Of a stretch of 64,000 nt of DNA, positions 36,519 through 45,442 are shown one piece after another. Each line of letters starts with the position of its first letter. Position 1 is the stretch's first letter. Where the stretch lies: assembly GCF_000380505.1 (NCBI RefSeq), contig NZ_AQYH01000004.1, positions 309,406-373,405 on the forward strand. The letters run 5' to 3'. Source of the stretch: Kaistia granuli DSM 23481 (GTDB lineage: Bacteria; Pseudomonadota; Alphaproteobacteria; Rhizobiales; Kaistiaceae). The translations under genes and the position numbers were made by a program. The notes below the pieces were generated by a model. The model ran no database searches and had not been told where the DNA came from. It saw only the letters and a list, made by a program, of their open reading frames with translations.

Positions 36519-36673
36519 GGCCGGCTCCGCGGCCCCGGGCAGGCGGTGAAGGCAGTTTTCACTCGTGTTGACTTGTCGGGATCGCGAACCCGGATCGAGA
36601 TCACGCCCACCTGCTTGGCCGGGGTGTTGTTGCCACTCCTTGATCTTGCAGGTCTATTTCGACCGCGGCTGTC

Positions 36674-37690
36674 CTATCCAAGCCTAGAACTATCGCGAAA
36701 CTGTCTAGGTGTAACACCGGCGATTCTGCGGAACGCTCGGCTGAAATGCGCCGGATCCGTGTATCCGGAGGAATACGCGATATCAATGATCTTCGAATTG
36801 GTGCTGCGCAATAGCTTGCTCGCGCTCTCATATCGAACGGTATCGAGTATGTCGGAGTAGGAAAGGCCGATATTATATAGCTTTCGTTGAAGTGTCCGCG
36901 GACTGACGCCCGCCATCTCCGCGACAACCGCGAGAGTCGGAGGGTTGTCATCCAGATAGGCTGGCAACATCAGCTTTATCAGTTCGACGATGTCGTACCC
37001 CGAAGGGACGTCTTCCGTGTCAGACGGGAGAGGGATGGATGCGCTGGCGCGAATGGAGAGACTGAGGTGCGAGATGGGCACGCTGATCCAGGAGGCGTGC
37101 TGGCCTGACAGAAACCGCACATTGGGCCAGAGATCCTGGGTCGCACGACTGGGTGTATAGCGGGCTTCAAAGGCAATCGTGGCCGGCATCCAGTCGGGCC
37201 CGGCGAATTGTCGAACGATGTAGATGGGAAAGATGAGCTGGAGCCATTGTGCGTGCTCCAGATGCCGGAGCGAACTCGTCCCGGAGAGCCTGCTGCAGAT
37301 GCGCACGTGATCGACGTGGTGCTCCATCCACAGGCTCAGAATCGTATCCTCCCGCACGGCCCACTTGCAGGCGTGCTGAAGAGCAACGAGCAGCGTGGGA
37401 GAGTGCGCGATCAGCGCCCGGGTCTTTTCTCTCAGATGCGAATAGTGCAGCCGCTGGGTAGCCAGAAAGCTGAAGTCCTCAATGCCCTGCGATCTCTGTG
37501 CGGCCGCCACGAAGCGGATGGCCGGCAGGAGCGGAATGTAAAGCTCGCTCTTTTCTTCTAGAACTGAAGGAAGTCGAAATTTCTCCAAAGTCGAGCTTAT
37601 GGGAGCGCCGCTATCGTGAAGAATTCCGACGAAAGGAAGAAGAAACTGGCCTCGCGTCAAGGGGATGGTAGCCACTGGATTTCGCCGCAC
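36674..37690 (-). CDS. AraC-family transcriptional regulator (OruR/GbpR-like layout)
   Basis: A 338-residue regulator. The N-terminal part has the pattern of the arabinose-binding-like domain used by OruR and related regulators (FLPFVGILHDSGAPI, RFVAAAQRSQGIEDFSFLA). The C-terminal helix-turn-helix pair is clear: PTLAVVAEMAGVSPRTLQRK (about residues 252-271) and IIDIAYSSGYTDPAHFSRAF (about 300-319), ending AGVTPRQFRDSS. The codon use is less GC-rich than in surrounding genes. It is divergent from the acid phosphatase gene across 240 bases and could regulate it, which is inference. Confidence 0.88.
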   Translation of the reverse strand: MRRNPVATIPLTRGQFLLPFVGILHDSGAPISSTLEKFRLPSVLEEKSELYIPLLPAIRFVAAAQRSQGIEDFSFLATQRLHYSHLREKTRALIAHSPTLLVALQHACKWAVREDTILSLWMEHHVDHVRICSRLSGTSSLRHLEHAQWLQLIFPIYIVRQFAGPDWMPATIAFEARYTPSRATQDLWPNVRFLSGQHASWISVPISHLSLSIRASASIPLPSDTEDVPSGYDIVELIKLMLPAYLDDNPPTLAVVAEMAGVSPRTLQRKLYNIGLSYSDILDTVRYESASKLLRSTNSKIIDIAYSSGYTDPAHFSRAFRRIAGVTPRQFRDSSRLG

Positions 37691-37930
37691 TCATGAGGTT
37701 AGTCCCTGCGCCGGGTTCCGGCACCGGCAAGGTTAGCGATAGGAGGCCGTGATTGGCGCGAAATGGCAAGAATGCGATTTGCCTTTGCCCGAAATGAATC
37801 GTGTGCAATTCGCTTGCCGACAGGGAAATCGACCGGTCGCCGGCCGGCCTCCGCGAACGATCCGCCGAAGGGCGGGTGGCAACGTCGCCACCCTGCCTGT
37901 CCGTGAGCATAAAAGGGGCTGGGAATATCG

Positions 37931-38755
37931 ATGATCGGGAATGCAGTTCGGGCCGTTGCGGTCTCCATGTCCGCCGTGCTGGGGATGTTCTGGCCAAGTC
38001 TCGCTCAAGCAGACGAAGCCCAGCCGGCCGTCACGGATCCGCATTTCAAGGTTGCGCCGGGCTATCTGCAGCGAGCCGATCTGCCGGACAGCCTGATGCT
38101 GCTTGGTCCGCCCCCGGCGCCGAATTCGGCCGCGCTGGCCAGAGACGAGGAAGCGCGCAAGGCGACGCTCCCGCTGCGAGACACCGACCGCTGGAAGCTC
38201 GCCGCCAGCGATGCCGACCTCACCTTTCCGCAGGCGGCGGACAATTTCTCCTGCGCGATGGGCGTCGGCATCAACCCGACGGAGACCCCGCGTCTCTATG
38301 CGATGATGCAGAAGATGCTGTCGGATCTCGGCCTCTCCACCTATGGCGTGAAGAACAAGTACAACCGGACGCGGCCCTTCGTCGTGCACAGCGAAGCGAC
38401 CTGCCGGGCGGATCAGGAGGCTATTCTGCGGGAGGACGGCTCCTATCCCTCAGGCCACACGGCCGCAGGATGGGGATGGGCCCTCGTCTTCGCCGAGATC
38501 AATCCCGAGCGCTCGAACGAGTTGCTCCAGCGCGGTATCGAATTCGGCCAGAGCCGAGTGATCTGCGACGCGCATTGGCAGAGCGACGTCGATGCCGGGC
38601 GCATCATGGGCGCGGCGACCGTGGCGCGGCTACAGACCGATCCGGCCTTCCTTGCCGATCTGGAAGCCGCCAAGGCCGAGGTGGCGCTGGCGAAGACGAA
38701 GCAGACCCCAGCGCCGGATTGCAAGGTCGAGGCGTCCGCCCTGTCCCAACCCTAA
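37931..38755 (+). CDS. phoN: Class A non-specific acid phosphatase (PhoN type)
   Basis: A 274-residue periplasmic phosphatase with a signal peptide ending PSLAQADE. The three parts of the vanadate/PAP2 acid phosphatase signature are intact: KNKYNRTRPF (about residues 139-148), GSYPSGHTAAGWGW (about 173-186) and GQSRVICDAHWQSDVDAGR (about 203-221), with SGH and the final His catalytic. It hydrolyses organic phosphomonoesters and releases phosphate. It is the last intact host gene before the integrated element. Confidence 0.93.
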   Translation: MIGNAVRAVAVSMSAVLGMFWPSLAQADEAQPAVTDPHFKVAPGYLQRADLPDSLMLLGPPPAPNSAALARDEEARKATLPLRDTDRWKLAASDADLTFPQAADNFSCAMGVGINPTETPRLYAMMQKMLSDLGLSTYGVKNKYNRTRPFVVHSEATCRADQEAILREDGSYPSGHTAAGWGWALVFAEINPERSNELLQRGIEFGQSRVICDAHWQSDVDAGRIMGAATVARLQTDPAFLADLEAAKAEVALAKTKQTPAPDCKVEASALSQP

Positions 38756-39012
38756 GCTAGTGCGGATCGAGGGTGCACCGCTGTCGGTCCGCCCATCTCA
38801 AGCGAGGCGAGCCAAAGCCATGTTTGAAACTGCGCTTGGGGCCCTCTGGCAGGATATGCGGAACGCAGGCGAGGGCTCACGAGCCCGCGGGTCCGGTCCC
38901 GGCCTCCCAGCCTCTCCGCTGCACATCGACGAATCGATGCGCCCCTGCCTGTCCAAGGCGCCAGATCTGGCGCGATTCCTCCAGGCCTCCGGTTCGAAAC
39001 GAGCGCCTTCAA

Positions 39013-39480
39013 CGGGATGACTTGGCCAAGAAATCACGGTCTCTCGCGGAGATCGCAGGCGGAGTGCGGCAAAGCACCTTCGAACTTTACTACCAACCCA
39101 TCGTGTCGCTGGCTGTCGAACGCGCTCCTTCGCTGAAGGTGCTCATGCGCTGGCGGCATCCGGATCGCGGGCTCCTGTTGCCCGCCGCGTTCCGGAAGGG
39201 TTTTGCCGAGCCGCGGATCCACGCGGCTTTTGGCCTGCACATGCTCGATGGGGTCTTCGATGACCTCGCCTTGTTTCATGAACAAGGTCTCCCGCTCGAC
39301 CGCGTCGCCATCAATATGACCGGTTCCGGCTTGCGGTCACGGGTCGTCCTGGACCGCTTTTTCGAACTGAGCTCAAGAACAGGAATTCCGCCCACGGCCT
39401 CTGCGTCGAGATCACGGAGGGCACGCTGATCGGTCGCAGCCAGACTCTCATTCAGCGGGGGGGCTTCGAGTTGTCTGACC
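39013..39480 (+). pseudogene. Frameshifted, truncated EAL-domain (cyclic-di-GMP phosphodiesterase) remnant
   Basis: In one frame, FELYYQPIVSLAVERAPSLK, LMRWRHPDRGLLLPAAF and RVAINMTGSG follow the start of an EAL domain. Near 39366-39372 the similarity shifts to another frame, where GLCVEITEGTLIGRSQTLIQ continues it (the E-I-T-E strand). After that it fades. The first motif carries QPI instead of the E-A/V-L signature, and all later catalytic motifs are missing. The start and the C-terminal half are absent, so this is a dead gene close to the element's left end. Confidence 0.72.
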
Positions 39481-39706
39481 GCCAGGCTCGACGCCATGCC
39501 GTCGGCTGGGCGTGGCGAACCGCGACGTGTGACTGCCATCCATGGCAACGGCCCGTCTCCGTTGAGCCCGATTGTCGGAAAGCGCGCCAGCCACGGTCCT
39601 GACCGGCGCCAGGCATCGAGGCCGGCGCAACCGCGGTCAGCGACGGCACGCCGGCTTCGCCAGAGTGCTTCCAGCCTATCAGTAAGCATTCGAATTTATT
39701 GAGGGA

Positions 39707-39722
39707 AATGGTGCTGCAAGAG
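39707..39722. repeat. Left attachment site repeat (attL)
   Basis: The 16-base AATGGTGCTGCAAGAG recurs in the same orientation at 63906-63921. Fourteen of its bases are the 3' end of a tRNA-Thr gene read on the minus strand (CTCTTGCAGCACCA). Beyond it the left and right copies differ. It lies 155 bases upstream of the integrase start. Confidence 0.75.
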
Positions 39723-39852
39723 GGCAACGTACTGTAATGACATGGTAATTCACGCTGTGTCATCTGCTCTCAGATGCCGCGCCTGCGCTGATTGTTCTTG
39801 TTTCGTTCAAAACCATCCCGTATCACTAGACATCACCCCATCGCGTCGCGAA

Positions 39853-39872
39853 AGGTGGATCGGGAGGTGGAT
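39853..39872. repeat. Possible integrase arm-type sites, left end
   Basis: AGGTGGATCGGGAGGTGGAT contains two AGGTGGAT units 12 bases apart. The same kind of pair occurs inside the right end at 63832-63851. The repeat also provides the GGAGG that serves as the integrase ribosome binding site. Confidence 0.5.
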
Positions 39873-39877
39873 GCAGA

Positions 39878-41071
39878 ATGCCCCGCGGCCTGAACAAGCT
39901 CACTGCGGTTTCCGTGCGTTCCCTGCCTGCCGGAAAGTACTCCGATGGCGGAGGCCTGTGGCTGCACAAGCGGCCAGATGGGGGAGGGCAGTGGTTCTTG
40001 CGTTTCACCATCCATGGGCGGCGGCGCGAGATGGGCCTTGGGTCTGTTGCGGACGTGTCTTTGAAGGAAGCGCGAGGAGCGGCTGATAGTGCTCGGGCCG
40101 TCGTTCGCGCCAACCTTGATCCCATTAAGGAGAGGGATCGGCAGGCTCGCGAGGCCGCCCGCGACGTTCATATGCTTCGGGACATCGCTCTGGATGCATT
40201 TGAGAGCCGCAAGGCGGAGCTGAAGGGTGACGGTAAAGCTGGACGGTGGTTCACACCGCTCGAACTGCATGTGCTTCCGAAGCTAGGGAGCGTACCGGTG
40301 TCTGATATCGACCAGAAGGACATTCGTGACGTTCTTGCGCCCATCTGGCACACCAAAGCCGATACCGCCCAGAAGGCCCTTAATCGCCTCGGCATTTGCC
40401 TCAAGCACGCTGCAGCCCTCGGGTTGGACGTGGATTTGCAGGCCACCGAAAAGGCACGCGCGCTACTCGGCAAGACCCGGCACAAGATCCAGAATATTCC
40501 CGCTCTGGCGTGGCCTGATGTCCCAGAGTTCTATGCCTCGCTATCCGATGGATCTGTCACCCACCTGGCGTTGCGGCTTCTCATTCTGACGGGAGTGCGG
40601 TCCGGCCCCCTGCGCTTCGCTCGGGCGGATCAGATTGACGGCGATGTCTGGACCATCCCGGGTGAGGCGATGAAGGGGCGGCGGGATGCGACTCCGGATT
40701 TCCGTGTTCCGCTGTCCACAGAGGCTTTGGCCGTCGTCGACGAGGCCCGCCGGCTCGCGCGGGGCGGCTTTTTGTTCCCGAGCGTCCGCAAGGGAGTGAT
40801 TTCAGACGCCACCATGTCTCGTTTCATGGAGCGGAAAGGCATGGATGCTCGTCCACACGGCTTTCGATCCAGCCTGCGCGACTGGCTCGCCGAGACGACA
40901 GACGCGCCCCACGAGATAGCAGAGACGATGTTGGGTCACGTGGTGGGCGGCTCGGTCGAGCGCGCCTATCGCCGGACGGATTTTCTGGAGCAACGCCGCA
41001 TTCTTCTAGAGCGATGGGCGCTTCATTTAACAGGCCGGGGTGGCCTCCTATTCAAGATTGCCGCGAGGTAG
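39878..41071 (+). CDS. int: Tyrosine recombinase/integrase (DUF4102 type)
   Basis: A 397-residue site-specific recombinase. The N-terminal DUF4102 arm-binding domain is present (LNKLTAVSVRSLPAGKYSDG). The catalytic set is complete: Arg241 in TGVRSGPLRF, HGFR near residue 325, GHVVG near 354 and the Tyr nucleophile in VERAYRRTD near residue 365. DUF4102 integrases of this length usually integrate at the 3' ends of tRNA genes, matching the tRNA-Thr 3' repeat next to it. It would catalyse integration and, with a directionality factor, excision of the element. Confidence 0.95.
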   Translation: MPRGLNKLTAVSVRSLPAGKYSDGGGLWLHKRPDGGGQWFLRFTIHGRRREMGLGSVADVSLKEARGAADSARAVVRANLDPIKERDRQAREAARDVHMLRDIALDAFESRKAELKGDGKAGRWFTPLELHVLPKLGSVPVSDIDQKDIRDVLAPIWHTKADTAQKALNRLGICLKHAAALGLDVDLQATEKARALLGKTRHKIQNIPALAWPDVPEFYASLSDGSVTHLALRLLILTGVRSGPLRFARADQIDGDVWTIPGEAMKGRRDATPDFRVPLSTEALAVVDEARRLARGGFLFPSVRKGVISDATMSRFMERKGMDARPHGFRSSLRDWLAETTDAPHEIAETMLGHVVGGSVERAYRRTDFLEQRRILLERWALHLTGRGGLLFKIAAR

Positions 41072-41074
41072 AGG

Positions 41075-41728
41075 GTGTTCTTCATCAAGGGTTGGGTGCC
41101 ACTGTCTGACGTCGCTCATGCCTTGGCTGTGCGGAGGCGGCTCGAACACAACGAGATGGTGCGAGAAGCGAATGCTGCTCGGCGACGGCTGCTGGACACT
41201 ATTCCTGATTATCGAGTTGATATCTGGCGCATTTGCGATGCGGCGCCCCGGGTCGGAATTCTGTTGCCACATGGTCGGGTGATTGATGCCTCTCGTCGAC
41301 TGGTCAAGTGGCCAGGCATTCCCGGGACCTCCAATCGTTTCATGGACTTGATGGTTGGGACGGTTGGCTCCAGCGAGTGGGTCTATGATGATGAAGATCC
41401 GGTAACCCAGGACGAACTCACTCGCCAGTTCGGCCCATTCCTCCATTTCCCTATTTTGCTTTCTGAAGTTTGCATGGAAATGGCAACCGGCAAGAGGCCA
41501 ATTCCTTCAGGGGACGACCTTGAAGAAGCAGAATTTGACGACCAGTCGCCTAGACAGATTGCGAAGCAAATCGTGGCAGCGGTTGATGCGGGGGTGGTGA
41601 TGTCGAGATCGGAGTTCCAAGCCGAGCACGCGCCCGGCTCTGGAAGAGTATTCCGGCTTGCCTGGGAAATAGCCACTGCAGAGCGTCCGCAACTCTCTCG
41701 CCCAGGTCGGAAACGGAACTTGCCATAA
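41075..41728 (+). CDS. Element-encoded protein of unknown function
   Basis: A 217-residue protein read from a GTG at 41075, only 3 bases after the integrase stop and with GAGGTAGAGG just upstream, so it is probably cotranscribed with int. Charged and helical at the start (LAVRRRLEHNEMVREANAARRRL), it contains no motif I recognise. Base composition is lower in GC than the host, like the rest of the element. Confidence 0.6.
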   Translation: MFFIKGWVPLSDVAHALAVRRRLEHNEMVREANAARRRLLDTIPDYRVDIWRICDAAPRVGILLPHGRVIDASRRLVKWPGIPGTSNRFMDLMVGTVGSSEWVYDDEDPVTQDELTRQFGPFLHFPILLSEVCMEMATGKRPIPSGDDLEEAEFDDQSPRQIAKQIVAAVDAGVVMSRSEFQAEHAPGSGRVFRLAWEIATAERPQLSRPGRKRNLP

Positions 41729-41829
41729 CCCATATTCGATATCGAAACGCTTTCGCATTCGTGCAGACTATTTGCTCCTAGCCCGAGAAGCCAAATTCAC
41801 CTCGTATCAACCGAATACGAGGCAGAGCA

Positions 41830-42030
41830 ATGGAACTCATCGATCCTCTTCTGACCGTCCGCGAAGGCGCAGCGGTCTTGCAGATGAGCATCCCGACTTT
41901 CTGGCGCCGTGTCGCAGATGGCACTGTACCGAAGCCGCTCAAGATTGGCGGTATATCCCGCTGGCCGCGATCCGAAATTGTCGCAGTCATCGAGAGCGCC
42001 AAGGCCGCCCGCACACAGCGCGCCGCCTAA
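41830..42030 (+). CDS. AlpA-like helix-turn-helix protein (possible excisionase)
   Basis: A 66-residue DNA-binding protein. LLTVREGAAVLQMSIPTFWRRVADG (longer motif, residues 7-31) is the MerR/AlpA-type winged helix, followed by the wing GGISRWPRSEIV. AlpA proteins in P4-like satellites and prophages activate integrase or act as recombination directionality factors. It opens the replication gene group. Confidence 0.82.
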   Translation: MELIDPLLTVREGAAVLQMSIPTFWRRVADGTVPKPLKIGGISRWPRSEIVAVIESAKAARTQRAA

Positions 42031-42035
42031 GAAAA

Positions 42036-42059
42036 AGCCCCGCCAGTTCGGACGGGGCT
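42036..42059 (-). terminator. Hairpin terminator after the AlpA gene
   Basis: AGCCCCG (42036-42042) pairs with CGGGGCT (42053-42059). On the minus strand the stem is followed by TTTTT, so it would stop leftward transcription. On the plus strand it may act as an attenuator between the AlpA gene and the next gene. Confidence 0.6.
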
Positions 42060-42129
42060 CAAGGCTATCAGTTTCGCGTATCCGGCATAGCCTCGACCGT
42101 CCTCTGGCTCCAAGCCCTGAGGTCCACTC

Positions 42130-42384
42130 ATGAAACCTGCAACGACGATGCGCCCGGACGTGCGGCGCACGCCCCCACGAACGGCAAAGGCCGCGGCTGC
42201 TGACACAGCGCACGGCCTTCAGAATATCGATCACCTTGGCGGGCTGATCGGTTCGGAAGATATCTCCACTCCCTCGCTTCGACAAGCTGCCAGTCGCCTG
42301 CAAGCGCGCTTCGGCATGTCGTTCTCAACCGCGACGGTCACTGCCATCTGCGCCGGCCTCGCTACCCGTGAGGTCCACCAATGA
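42130..42384 (+). CDS. Small element protein, unknown function
   Basis: An 84-residue, Ala-rich and helical protein with a possible DNA-binding-like C-terminus (LRQAASRLQARFGMSF). No recognised family. Its stop overlaps the next start by 4 bases (ATGA), which strongly supports that it is translated. Confidence 0.6.
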   Translation: MKPATTMRPDVRRTPPRTAKAAAADTAHGLQNIDHLGGLIGSEDISTPSLRQAASRLQARFGMSFSTATVTAICAGLATREVHQ

Positions 42385-42674
42385 GCAGCATCGTCAAACT
42401 CAAGCTTCGTGTCGGCGGTGAAGATGGCCGTATCCTGATCCTCAAAGGGCGAGTGGCCTGGATGGTTGACCGCCTGATTAAGGCGGGGCCGCTCGGCACC
42501 ACCAGCGTCGAAAGCCCAGCGCCTCGGGTCAGCCACTATGTCTTCAAGGCCCGGCAGGCCGGCCTGAACATCGAAACGGTTGACGAGGCCCACGCCGGAG
42601 CCTTTAGCGGCACCCACGGCCGCTATTTCCTCCGGTCGACGGTTGAGGTTCTGGAAGAGGAGCGCGCGGCATGA
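42381..42674 (+). CDS. Small winged-helix-like protein of the replication operon
   Basis: A 97-residue protein. RVAWMVDRLIKAGPLGTTSV and PAPRVSHYVFKARQAGLNIE suggest a winged-helix fold as in many small Hyphomicrobiales phage proteins. It overlaps both neighbours by 4 bases. Role unknown; possibly a DNA-binding accessory of replication. Confidence 0.65.
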   Translation: MSSIVKLKLRVGGEDGRILILKGRVAWMVDRLIKAGPLGTTSVESPAPRVSHYVFKARQAGLNIETVDEAHAGAFSGTHGRYFLRSTVEVLEEERAA

Positions 42675-42976
42675 GCGTCGTCGTCGATTTTCCGGGCTCC
42701 TCCGCAAAACATGCCGCCCGCATCCAGCAGCGCTTGCAAGACCTCTTGGATGAGCAGTCGGCTCTTCTGGTTCAGGCGGGTCGGGACATGGCCGCAATCA
42801 TCGCGCCCGACGCCTCAAAACTGTCGCCGGCCGATCTGCAGGCTGTCGCGCAGGCCGTGGCTGACGAAGTTAGGCGGCTCAGTCTCGAAGGGGGTGTATC
42901 GGCCGAGCGGGCCAACTACTTCGCGGAGACGGTGTTTCTCTCCATCGGCGATGCCCTCCTGGGAGGCGCGGCATGA
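42671..42976 (+). CDS. Small element protein, unknown function
   Basis: A 101-residue acidic, helical protein (IQQRLQDLLDEQSALLVQAG, LQAVAQAVADEVRRLSLEGG). No recognised family. The 4-base overlaps on both sides place it firmly in the coupled operon. Confidence 0.62.
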   Translation: MSVVVDFPGSSAKHAARIQQRLQDLLDEQSALLVQAGRDMAAIIAPDASKLSPADLQAVAQAVADEVRRLSLEGGVSAERANYFAETVFLSIGDALLGGAA

Positions 42977-43188
42977 CGGCAACCATCCACCGCTTCCCGC
43001 CGCCCAGCGGCTATTCGCTCTGGGGCAGCTGCGACATGGACGGCAAGCCCATCTGGTTTGTCGACCTCTGCGACAGCGATGGCGTCGTGCACGAGCAATG
43101 GCAGTTCAACACCAAGGCCGAAGCTGACACCTTCGCGGCCGCGAAAAGAGGAGGCGCCCATGCAGGGCTTCCCCCTCAATGCGCGTGA
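42973..43188 (+). CDS. Small element protein, unknown function
   Basis: A 71-residue protein with beta-strand-like periodicity (YSLWGSCDMDGKPIWFVDLC, FNTKAEADTFAAAKRGG). No recognised family. It overlaps the previous gene by 4 bases and the primase gene by 29 bases in another frame; the primase ribosome binding site lies inside it. Confidence 0.55.
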   Translation: MTATIHRFPPPSGYSLWGSCDMDGKPIWFVDLCDSDGVVHEQWQFNTKAEADTFAAAKRGGAHAGLPPQCA

Positions 43189-44134
43189 AGTCGCGGCTGC
43201 CTTGGGAGGGGACGTCACAGGAAGAAACAGTGTATCGGCACCAGGCCCCGGGCATTCCCGGGCCGACCGGTCGCTGTCGATAATGATTGATCCGAGGGCG
43301 CGCGGCGGCTTTGTCGTGACGTCCTTCGCGGGCGACGACCCGCTAGAATGTAAAGACCACGTTCGGGGACGGCTCGGCCTCGAGGAGTGGCGGCCAACGA
43401 GGAAGGACGATGCCGCGCCGATCGATTTCGTCAACCGCTTGGAAGAGCGCGTCAGGAAATCCGTCGGCACAACGTCTCCGAACGCCGGCCCATCTGACCC
43501 GGACAGCGACCGGCTCTTTCCCATCGCCATGCGCATGTGGGGCGAGGCGACCACGGCCAAAGGCTCGCTGGCAGAGACATACTTGCAGGCGCGGGGGCTG
43601 TGGATCCCATCCGTCGTCCTCGCCGGCGACCAGCTTCGGTTTCATCCTTCCTGCGCCTTCAAGCTGAAGGATGGGGCGCGACTGAATGCGCCCGCCATGC
43701 TGGCGCTGATGACGGATGCGGAGACGGGCGAGCCTCGCGCCGTGCACCGGACGGCGCTTTCCCCTGCAGGGGGCAAGCTGGATGACCCTCGGCTCGGCAA
43801 TCCGAAAAAGATGCTCGGCCGGGCTCGCGGCGCCGTCGTTCGTCTCTGCCCGGCGCCAGGCCCTAACCTCGCCATCGCCGAAGGCATCGAGAATGCGCTG
43901 GCGGCCGTCTGCGGGGGGCTTGGCACGGTCTGGGCGGCGGGTATGGCGGCGAACCTTCAAAGCCTGCCAGTGCTCGCCGGAATCGACGCGTTGCGCATTC
44001 TCGCAGACGCGGGTGCTGCAGGCGAAAAAGCTGCTTCCGAATGCGGCGGCCGCTGGCTTGAGGCTGGCCGACAGGTCGAAGCCATCTACCCTAAGACCGG
44101 CGACTGGAACGACATGATGAAAGGCTCCCCATGA
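43160..44134 (+). CDS. Toprim-domain primase (phage/satellite replication)
   Basis: A 324-residue protein. The ATG at 43160 is preferred because AGAGGAGG lies five bases upstream. The N-terminal region (SAPGPGHSRADRSLSIMID) aligns with the pattern of DUF7146-type phage primases but lacks the usual zinc-finger Cys. The Toprim core is visible: LAIAEGIENALA (about residues 234-245) with the catalytic Glu, and LRILADAGAAGEKAA (about 276-290) in place of the D-x-D strand. It ends DWNDMMKG, typical of the family. It would make primers for the neighbouring helicase, and the genes overlap by 4 bases. Confidence 0.85.
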   Translation: MQGFPLNAREVAAALGGDVTGRNSVSAPGPGHSRADRSLSIMIDPRARGGFVVTSFAGDDPLECKDHVRGRLGLEEWRPTRKDDAAPIDFVNRLEERVRKSVGTTSPNAGPSDPDSDRLFPIAMRMWGEATTAKGSLAETYLQARGLWIPSVVLAGDQLRFHPSCAFKLKDGARLNAPAMLALMTDAETGEPRAVHRTALSPAGGKLDDPRLGNPKKMLGRARGAVVRLCPAPGPNLAIAEGIENALAAVCGGLGTVWAAGMAANLQSLPVLAGIDALRILADAGAAGEKAASECGGRWLEAGRQVEAIYPKTGDWNDMMKGSP

Positions 44135-45432
44135 GCGCAACGCCCGAAACAATCGACGAAGGCCGGACCATCTTTCATCCGGAGAGCGGCAACCGCGTGC
44201 TGAAGTTCGAGCACGCCATCGGCCGGCGGCAGACATTCGCCAAGGCGCCTAGCCCGAAGACCATCAGCGCCACGCCCTTCGTCTTGCGTGACCCTGCTCT
44301 AATCCCGCAGCGCGACTGGCTCTACGGGCGCCACCTGGCCCGCAAGTTCTTGTCGACGACGGTCGCACCTGGCGGCGTTGGCAAAAGCTCGCTTGTCCTC
44401 ACAGAGGCGCTGGCGATGGCCAGCGGCCAGAAGCTCCTCGGCCAGTGGTGCGCCCCAGGCCTGCGGGTTTGGTTGTGGAACGGCGAAGACCCGGTAGACG
44501 AGATGGAGCGCCGCATCGCCGCGACAGCCCTGCACTACGACATTGCGAGCGGTGATATCGCCGGCCGGCTGTTCGTAGACAGCGGACGCGAGATGGAAAT
44601 CGTGTTGGCGACGCAGACCCGCGAAGGCACAGCCATCGCCGAGCCGGTCGTGGCCGACATGATCGGGACCATCCGCAAGAACCGCATTGATGTCGTCGTC
44701 ATCGACCCATTCGTCTCGAGCCACCGCGTCACGGAGAACGACAACAGCGCGATTGACCGGGTTGCCAAGACCTGGGGCCGGATCGCTGACGAGACGAATT
44801 GCGCTGTCCAGCTCGTGCACCATGTCCGAAAGACCAACGGCGCCGAAATCTCGGTCGAGGATGGCCGTGGGGCTGTCGCCCTTCTGGCTGCAGCGCGCTC
44901 GGCCCGCGTGCTCAATGTCATGAACGAGGACGAGGCTGCAAAGGCGAACGTCGAGAACCGCCGGCTCTATTTCCGGGTGACGGATGGCAAGGGCAACATG
45001 AGCCCACCGGCCGAAAAGAGCGACTGGCACAAGATGGAGTCCGTCGACCTCGGCAACGGCCATCTGGGCATGGGCGGCGACAGCATCGGCGTCGTCACGA
45101 CGTGGGAATGGCCTGACGCGTTCGCCGGCATCGAGACGGCGGACCTACTCAAAGCGCAGAAGGCTATCGACGGCGCGCAGTGGCGAGAGAACGACCAGGC
45201 CGGGGATTGGGTTGGGAAGCCCATAGCCCAGGCGCTCGACCTCGATATCGGCTCAGGTCGGACGAGCGACCTCACGCGGGCGCAGAAGGCTGCGAAGGCA
45301 AAGATCAAAACCCTGATCCGTGTCTGGCTGGGGTCTGGCGCCCTCGTCTTGGTCGAGGGGCAGGACGCAAAACGGAACGCTCGGAAGTTCGTCGAGGTCG
45401 GCGAATGGGCGGTGACTGAGACCTTCCGATAA
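44131..45432 (+). CDS. RepA-like RecA-fold ATPase (replicative helicase)
   Basis: A 433-residue AAA_25/RepA-like ATPase. Walker A is APGGVGKSS (about residues 79-87), the Walker B strand is IDVVVIDPFVS (about 188-198), and the catalytic His-like motif is CAVQLVHHVRKT. This family includes the hexameric replicative helicases of RSF1010-like plasmids and phage satellites. It overlaps the primase gene by 4 bases and ends just before an iteron-like repeat cluster, supporting a role in replicating the excised element. Confidence 0.9.
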   Translation: MSATPETIDEGRTIFHPESGNRVLKFEHAIGRRQTFAKAPSPKTISATPFVLRDPALIPQRDWLYGRHLARKFLSTTVAPGGVGKSSLVLTEALAMASGQKLLGQWCAPGLRVWLWNGEDPVDEMERRIAATALHYDIASGDIAGRLFVDSGREMEIVLATQTREGTAIAEPVVADMIGTIRKNRIDVVVIDPFVSSHRVTENDNSAIDRVAKTWGRIADETNCAVQLVHHVRKTNGAEISVEDGRGAVALLAAARSARVLNVMNEDEAAKANVENRRLYFRVTDGKGNMSPPAEKSDWHKMESVDLGNGHLGMGGDSIGVVTTWEWPDAFAGIETADLLKAQKAIDGAQWRENDQAGDWVGKPIAQALDLDIGSGRTSDLTRAQKAAKAKIKTLIRVWLGSGALVLVEGQDAKRNARKFVEVGEWAVTETFR

Positions 45433-45442
45433 GGGCCCGCCT

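Larger units (their letters stand above)
39481..39877. other. Host-element junction region
   Basis: About 400 bases between the EAL remnant and the integrase. It holds the left attachment repeat (39707-39722), the arm-type repeats (39853-39872) and the integrase ribosome binding region. No gene is seen. The base composition drops from about 39,690 on. Confidence 0.5.
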
